Part shown: positions 6,232 to 10,203 of the stretch, one piece after another
Layout: the number at the start of each line of letters is the position of its first letter
Position numbering within the stretch: the first letter of the stretch is position 1
Assembly: GCA_902478705.1 (NCBI GenBank)
Contig: CABSMB010000024.1
Span: 1-10,203, forward strand
DNA length: 10,203 bases
Direction of reading: 5' to 3'
Source of the DNA: an uncultured Collinsella sp.
GTDB lineage: Bacteria; Actinomycetota; Coriobacteriia; Coriobacteriales; Coriobacteriaceae
Translations under genes and position numbers: made by a program
The notes under the pieces: generated by a model
Database searches by the model: none
Seen by the model: the letters and a program-made list of their open reading frames with translations, nothing else
Told to the model about the DNA's origin: nothing

Positions 6232-6945
6232 TTAGCCTCCGAGATAGGCTTTGCGGACGTTATCGTCGTGCAGGAGCTCTTGACCCGTGCCGGTCATGGT
6301 GATCTTGCCGGTCTCGAGCACGTAGCCGCGCGTGGCGATTGAGAGCGCCATCTGCGCGTTCTGCTCGACCAGGAGCACCGTGGTGCCGGCCTTGTGCAGG
6401 TCCTCGACAATCTGGAAGATCTGCTCAATCAGAATCGGCGCCAGGCCCATGGAAGGCTCGTCGAGCATGAGCAGCTTGGGGTTGCTCATAAGAGCGCGGC
6501 CCATAACGAGCATCTGCTGCTCGCCGCCCGAAAGGGTGCCGGCGACCTGGCGACGGCGCTCCTTCAGGCGCGGGAACTGCTCGTAGACACGCTCAAGGCC
6601 CGGAGCGACCGTGGACTTGGGCTGTGTATAGGCGCCCATCTCCAGGTTCTCCTCGACCGTCATCTGCAAAAAGGCGCGACGGCCCTCGGGGACCTGAGCC
6701 AGGCCCTTACCAACCAGCTTATCGGCGGGCGTATGGGTAATGTCCTCGCCCATAAACTTGATGGAGCCGGTCTTGGAGCGCAGCAGGCCCGAGACGGTTT
6801 TAAGCGTCGTGGACTTACCGGCACCGTTCGCACCGATCAGAGCAACGATCTCGCCCTCGTTGACGTTAAAGGAGATGTCCTTGATGGCGTGGATAGCGCC
6901 GTACCAGACGTTGATGTTGTAGACGGATAGCATCGGCTCTGCCAT
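6232..6945 (-). CDS. livF: Branched-chain amino acid ABC transporter ATPase LivF
   Basis: This 237-residue ATPase is one of the two nucleotide-binding subunits that power uptake of leucine, isoleucine and valine (or related amino acids) through LivHM at the inner face of the membrane. Walker A is GANGAGKST (38-46), the ABC signature LSGGEQ (138-143) and Walker B LLMLDEP (158-164). The switch position reads VEQN (193-196), where LivF proteins carry Gln in place of the usual His. Length equals that of E. coli LivF. The ATG at 6945 directly follows the livG TAA and is served by GGGGAG seven bases upstream, so the genes are translationally linked. It is the last gene of the operon and is followed by the terminator at 6183-6221. 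Confidence 0.95.
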   Translation of the reverse strand: MAEPMLSVYNINVWYGAIHAIKDISFNVNEGEIVALIGANGAGKSTTLKTVSGLLRSKTGSIKFMGEDITHTPADKLVGKGLAQVPEGRRAFLQMTVEENLEMGAYTQPKSTVAPGLERVYEQFPRLKERRRQVAGTLSGGEQQMLVMGRALMSNPKLLMLDEPSMGLAPILIEQIFQIVEDLHKAGTTVLLVEQNAQMALSIATRGYVLETGKITMTGTGQELLHDDNVRKAYLGG

Positions 6946-7806
6946 TTAATTCTCCCCCTTATCCTGCTTGCCCAGATACGCCTCGATAACGGCGTCGTTG
7001 TTCTGGATCTCCTCGGCCGTGCCCTTGGCGATGACCTTACCAAAGTTGAGCACGCAGATGCCCTCGCAGATGTTCATAACGAGCGACATATCGTGCTCGA
7101 TAAGCATGATGGCGATGCCGAAGGTGTCGCGAATCTTAACGATGTTCTCCATGAGCTCCGCGGTCTCGGACGGGTTCATGCCGGCGGCAGGCTCGTCGAG
7201 CAGCAGCAGTTTGGGGTTGGTGGCAAGCGCGCGGACGATCTCCAGACGACGCTGAGCGCCGTAAGGCAGCGATCCGGCCTGCTCGTTTGCCAGATGCTCC
7301 ATATCAAAGATGGACAGCAGCTCCATGGCACGCTCGTGGGCGGCCTTCTCGTGCTTCCAATACGTCGGCAGGCGCAGCACGCCCTCAAAGCCGGAGTAAC
7401 GCTCCTGGTTATGCAGACCGACCTTAACGTTATCCTCCACCGTCATGGTGTTGAACAGGCGAATGTTCTGGAATGTACGGGCAATACCCATGCGGTTGAC
7501 CTGATAGACCGACTTGCCCGAGGTGTCCTCGCCGTCGAGCAGGATGGTGCCGTGCGTGGGCTGATACACCTTGGTGAGCAGATTGAAGACCGTGGTCTTA
7601 CCGGCACCGTTGGGGCCGATCAGACCGGCGATCTCGGTCTTGCCGATAGTCAGGCTAAAGTCGTCGACTGCCTTAAGGCCACCGAACTCAATGCCCAGGT
7701 GGATGCACTCGAGTGCCGGGCGCTCGCCCAGGTCGCGGTCGGGAACGATGGCGCCAGAAGGATACGGGACCATCTTGCCCTTGTTGAACTCAAATTTACT
7801 GGGCAT
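6946..7806 (-). CDS. livG: Branched-chain amino acid ABC transporter ATPase LivG
   Basis: This is the second nucleotide-binding subunit of the transporter, 286 residues. Walker A is GPNGAGKTT (64-72), the signature LPYGAQ (180-185, a variant of the LSYG form usual in LivG), Walker B LLLLDEP (200-206) and the switch His is H238 in IEHDM. The RTFQNIRLF segment (110-118) is typical of LivG. About 30 residues precede the usual LivG start, a lineage extension compared with the 255-residue E. coli protein. The start ATG 7806 has GGAGG nine bases upstream; a longer frame to 7833 lacks such a site. It overlaps the end of livM by 11 bases (ATGCCCAGTAA), showing coupling. Confidence 0.95.
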   Translation of the reverse strand: MPSKFEFNKGKMVPYPSGAIVPDRDLGERPALECIHLGIEFGGLKAVDDFSLTIGKTEIAGLIGPNGAGKTTVFNLLTKVYQPTHGTILLDGEDTSGKSVYQVNRMGIARTFQNIRLFNTMTVEDNVKVGLHNQERYSGFEGVLRLPTYWKHEKAAHERAMELLSIFDMEHLANEQAGSLPYGAQRRLEIVRALATNPKLLLLDEPAAGMNPSETAELMENIVKIRDTFGIAIMLIEHDMSLVMNICEGICVLNFGKVIAKGTAEEIQNNDAVIEAYLGKQDKGEN

Positions 7807-8875
7807 CGGCTGCCACCTCCTTCTTGGAAGCAAAGCGGTCCTTGACGCGACCGAAGAACGCCTTGAGCTGCGGGTTGTTGGTAAAGATCATGACCAGGAT
7901 CAGCACGATGGCGTAGATGAGCATGCGGTAGTCCGAGAACTGACGGAGCAGCTCGGGGAGCACCGTGAGCAACGCCGCCGCGATAACGGAGCCGCGCATA
8001 TTGCCAAGACCACCCAAGACCACGAACACCAGGATGAGGATGGACGTGTTGAAGTCGAACTTGGTGGCGGAGAGCTGCGAGAAGTTACCGCCGAAGAGAG
8101 CTCCGGCAGCACCGGCGAGGGCAGCGGAAACCACGAAGGCGATCATGCGGTACTCGGTGACGGAGATGCCTACGGACTCGGCTGCAATCTTGTTATCGCG
8201 CACGGCCATAATGGCACGGCCGGTACGGCTGCGAACCAGGTTGAGCACGATCACGAGCGCGACCATGACCAGGATGGCACCGGCAAGGAAGGTCGAGTAC
8301 GTCGACACGCCCGAGGCGCCCTGGGCGCCCTTGATGATGGCGGTGCCGTCCTCGAGCAGGTGCAGGTCGTCGATCGTAGAGTTGCCCGTGATGTTAAAGA
8401 TCACGTGCAGGCCGCGGGAGTCGACACCCACGATAAGGCAAGTGACAATCTCTTTGATGATCTCGCCAAAAGCCAGGGTCACGATGGCCAGATAGTCGCC
8501 GCTCAGGCGCAGGACCGGGATGCCAATCAAGAAGCCCAAGATGGCAGCGGCGATAGCGCCGACCACGATGCTGATGATAAGGCGCACCGGATCGGAGGGA
8601 ACGGCGCTCTCGAGGGCGACCGCGGTGACGATGCCCGTGTAGGCACCGACACTCATAAAGCCCGCATGGCCCAGCGACAGGTCGCCCGCGATGCCGACGA
8701 CAAGGTTGAGGGAAATTGCCATGACGATGTAGGCCGTAATAGGAACCAACTGACCAGCGATCATGCGCGGAATCATGTGGTTCGACTGCATAAAGAACAC
8801 GATGGCGAAGGCCACGATGCACATGGCGTACGTAACAAAGTCGTGACGCGTCTGCTTATCTTTAAGAAACTTCAT
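7796..8875 (-). CDS. livM: Branched-chain amino acid ABC transporter permease LivM
   Basis: This is one of the two membrane-spanning permeases that form the amino acid channel with LivH. It has about 359 residues with many hydrophobic helices. Family segments are LNLVVGIAGDLSLGHAGFMSVGAY (about residue 57-80, described here by its ends LNLVVG and GAY), the cytoplasmic coupling loop RSRTGRAIMAVRDN and the late helix LVFVVLGGLGNMRGS. ATG 8875 is preferred because GGTGAG lies five bases upstream; an in-frame GTG at 8884, directly after the livH stop, is an alternative that adds three residues. It is shorter than E. coli LivM (425), as is common outside the enterobacteria. The C-terminus is basic and cytoplasmic. 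Confidence 0.94.
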   Translation of the reverse strand: MKFLKDKQTRHDFVTYAMCIVAFAIVFFMQSNHMIPRMIAGQLVPITAYIVMAISLNLVVGIAGDLSLGHAGFMSVGAYTGIVTAVALESAVPSDPVRLIISIVVGAIAAAILGFLIGIPVLRLSGDYLAIVTLAFGEIIKEIVTCLIVGVDSRGLHVIFNITGNSTIDDLHLLEDGTAIIKGAQGASGVSTYSTFLAGAILVMVALVIVLNLVRSRTGRAIMAVRDNKIAAESVGISVTEYRMIAFVVSAALAGAAGALFGGNFSQLSATKFDFNTSILILVFVVLGGLGNMRGSVIAAALLTVLPELLRQFSDYRMLIYAIVLILVMIFTNNPQLKAFFGRVKDRFASKKEVAADAQ

Positions 8876-8884
8876 AACGCTCAC

Positions 8885-9766
8885 CTACACCTTCTCGGGG
8901 ACGTACTTGCCCAAGAGGCCGGCAGGCTTGACGAGCAGGACGATGATCAAAACACCAAAGACGATGGAGTTGGCAAGGCTCGTGGAAATGTAGGCCTGTG
9001 CCATCGCCTCGATGATGCCGATGAGAATGCCACCGACAAAGGCACCGGGGATGGAGCCGATGCCGCCGAAAACGGCAGCGTCGAAGGCCTTGATGCCAGG
9101 CATGGCGCCCGTGGTGGGCTGCAGGACCGGCGAGTAGGAGCACAGCAGCACGCCGGCGATGGCGGCAAGGGCGGAGCCGATGGCAAACGTCATCGAGATG
9201 GTGCGGTTGACGTTGATGCCCATGAGCTGAGCGGCGGCTTTGTCCTCGGACACGGCGCGCATGGCTTTGCCCATCTTGGTCTTACCTGTAAAGAACATCA
9301 GGCCGGCCATGATAACCAGGCAGGCGACGATGGTGACGAGCGAGACGGCGCTTACGTTGAACTTGGCCAAGAACTCCGGCACCTGGAAGGTGACGAGCGA
9401 AGTGAAGTTCTTGGGCGTGGCGCCCCACAGAAGCTGCGCGGCGTTCTGCAGGAAGTAAGACACGCCGATGGCCGTGATCAGAACGGCCAGAGGGCCTGCT
9501 TGGCGCAGCGGCTTATAGGCCAGACCCTCGATGAGAACACCGAGAACCGTGCAGACCACACAAGAGAGAACTACAGATGCCCAGCCCGGGAGGCCGAGAT
9601 ACGACGTGGCACAGAACGAGACATAGGCACCGACCATGATGACGTCGCCGTGAGCGAAGTTGAGCATCTTGGCGATACCGTAGACCATGGTGTAGCCCAA
9701 CGCGATGATGGCGTAGACGCTGCCCATGGACAGGCCGTTGACCAGGTATTGGATAAAGACCGTCAT
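8885..9766 (-). CDS. livH: Branched-chain amino acid ABC transporter permease LivH
   Basis: This permease, 293 residues, partners LivM. Conserved features are the opening GLSMGSVYAIIALGYTMVYG (11-30), NFAHGDVIMVGAY (36-48), the coupling region KTKMGKAMRAVSEDKAAA and the closing KPAGLLGKYVPEKV. ATG 9766 is chosen because AAAGGGGG stands nine bases upstream. An in-frame ATG at 9775 touches that G-run and so cannot use it, and the longer frame to 9859 runs into the hairpin region. Its stop is nine bases before the livM ATG. It is separated from livK by 139 bases with two stem-loops, so its expression is probably lower than livK. Confidence 0.95.
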   Translation of the reverse strand: MTVFIQYLVNGLSMGSVYAIIALGYTMVYGIAKMLNFAHGDVIMVGAYVSFCATSYLGLPGWASVVLSCVVCTVLGVLIEGLAYKPLRQAGPLAVLITAIGVSYFLQNAAQLLWGATPKNFTSLVTFQVPEFLAKFNVSAVSLVTIVACLVIMAGLMFFTGKTKMGKAMRAVSEDKAAAQLMGINVNRTISMTFAIGSALAAIAGVLLCSYSPVLQPTTGAMPGIKAFDAAVFGGIGSIPGAFVGGILIGIIEAMAQAYISTSLANSIVFGVLIIVLLVKPAGLLGKYVPEKV

Positions 9767-9812
9767 GTTCCACATCCCCCTTTCGAATAGGTTTCCAGTT
9801 GATGTATGAAAC

Positions 9813-9832
9813 AGGGACGTTACATCGTCCCT
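9813..9832 (-). ncRNA. Stem-loop 2 in the livK-livH spacer (mRNA structure)
   Basis: AGGGACG (9813-9819) and CGTCCCT (9826-9832) form a perfect seven-base stem with a six-base loop. In the liv transcript it comes after the stem-loop at 9845-9874 and about 45 bases before the livH start. No T-run follows it, so it is more likely an RNA-processing or stability element than a terminator. Confidence 0.5.
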
Positions 9833-9844
9833 AGATACCAAGCA

Positions 9845-9874
9845 AGCAGGGAAGGCCAAAACCTCCCCTGCTTG
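9845..9874 (-). terminator. Stem-loop 1 in the livK-livH spacer, possible attenuator or mRNA 3'-end stabiliser
   Basis: On the reverse strand AAGCAGGGGAGG (9874-9863) pairs with CCTTCCCTGCTT (9856-9845) over 12 bases with one G-U pair and a six-base loop. It lies about 30 bases after the livK stop. GCTTGG rather than a T-run follows, so termination would be partial. The known pattern in binding-protein operons is a structure here that lets livK mRNA outlast the permease part. Confidence 0.55.
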
Positions 9875-9905
9875 GGATCAAAACCGCTCTATGTAAGGCG
9901 GCCTA

Positions 9906-10203
9906 TTAGGCCTGTACGTACTTGCCGTCGGTAATGACGTACGCCGTCGGGTCCTTCTGGACCTGGCCCTTGTCGTTCCAGGAGAGCTTGCCAGTCAGAC
10001 CGTCAACAGTAATGTTGCGCATAGCCTCGGGAAGCTTCTCGGCAACCTCGGTGGGGTCGGCGTCGACACCCAGGCCGGCCTCCTTGAGAGCCTCGACCAC
10101 CGCATGCACGCCGTCGTAGGCGTCGGCGGCAAACTGGTCGGGGGTATCGCCGTACTTATCTTTGTAAGCGTTGACGAAGTCGGCGTTCTTCTCGTCGTCG
10201 GCG
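9906..10203 (-). CDS. livK: Branched-chain amino acid ABC transporter substrate-binding protein, C-terminal part only
   Basis: The reverse strand is open from the window edge to TAA at 9908-9906, giving the last 98 residues of a Leu/Ile/Val-type binding protein (Peripla_BP_6 family). Recognisable parts are the segment FVNAYKDKYGDTPDQFAADAYDG, named here by its ends FVNAY and AYDG, followed by a helix with VHAVVEALKEAG and the closing LTGKLSWNDKGQVQKDPTAY with a final ITDGKYVQA, as at the end of LivJ/LivK proteins. In a Gram-positive cell the full protein would be lipid-anchored outside the membrane; the N-terminus is outside the window so this cannot be seen. It is first of the visible operon genes, with livHMGF after it. 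The symbol livK is by position and family. Confidence 0.92.
   Translation of the reverse strand, partial: ADDEKNADFVNAYKDKYGDTPDQFAADAYDGVHAVVEALKEAGLGVDADPTEVAEKLPEAMRNITVDGLTGKLSWNDKGQVQKDPTAYVITDGKYVQA

Noticed and set aside
7571..9790. A 739-codon open frame on the plus strand antisense to livG, livM and livH
   Set aside because: It is rich in Asp, His, Gly and Arg with no recognisable domain, and lies opposite three certain genes. Long antisense frames are expected from the codon bias of GC-rich genes.

Overview
The window looks like part of a draft contig from a high-GC gut actinobacterium, most likely Coriobacteriia and plausibly Collinsella. That assignment is inference from GC-rich codon use and the gene set; no rRNA or marker search was possible. 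The first 32 bases are not genomic: they match the Nextera/Tn5 sequencing adapter, so real sequence starts at about position 33 and the RecJ gene is cut by an artefact. No CRISPR array, tRNA, rRNA or transposase gene was seen.

Left part (33-4139): a 3'-truncated recJ on the minus strand; a divergent BASS-family (bile acid:sodium symporter-like) transporter on the plus strand; then, convergent to it, a tight two-gene minus-strand operon encoding a CutC-family protein and a DUF4931/GalT-like histidine-triad protein.

Middle part (4140-6231): a lower-GC island with a secreted, membrane-anchored protein: signal peptide, acidic Asp/Tyr-rich ectodomain with propeller-like repeats, one transmembrane helix, basic linker and C-terminal cytoplasmic zinc ribbon. 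Its frame is broken by a single in-frame TAA at 4847-4849, leaving two same-frame ORFs. An 87-base hairpin-forming repeat lies on each side of the gene in the same orientation (4177-4263 and 6096-6182). This bracketed gene is the least ordinary thing in the window.

Right part (6232-10203): a minus-strand branched-chain amino acid ABC transporter operon transcribed livK-livH-livM-livG-livF. It comprises the binding protein (3' end only), two permeases and two ATPases, ending at a strong bidirectional terminator shared with the middle region. Two stem-loops between livK and livH probably allow more binding protein than permease to be made.

Most of the window is ordinary housekeeping and transport. 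The points worth a second look are the adapter artefact, the interrupted propeller/zinc-ribbon gene and the paired hairpin repeats.
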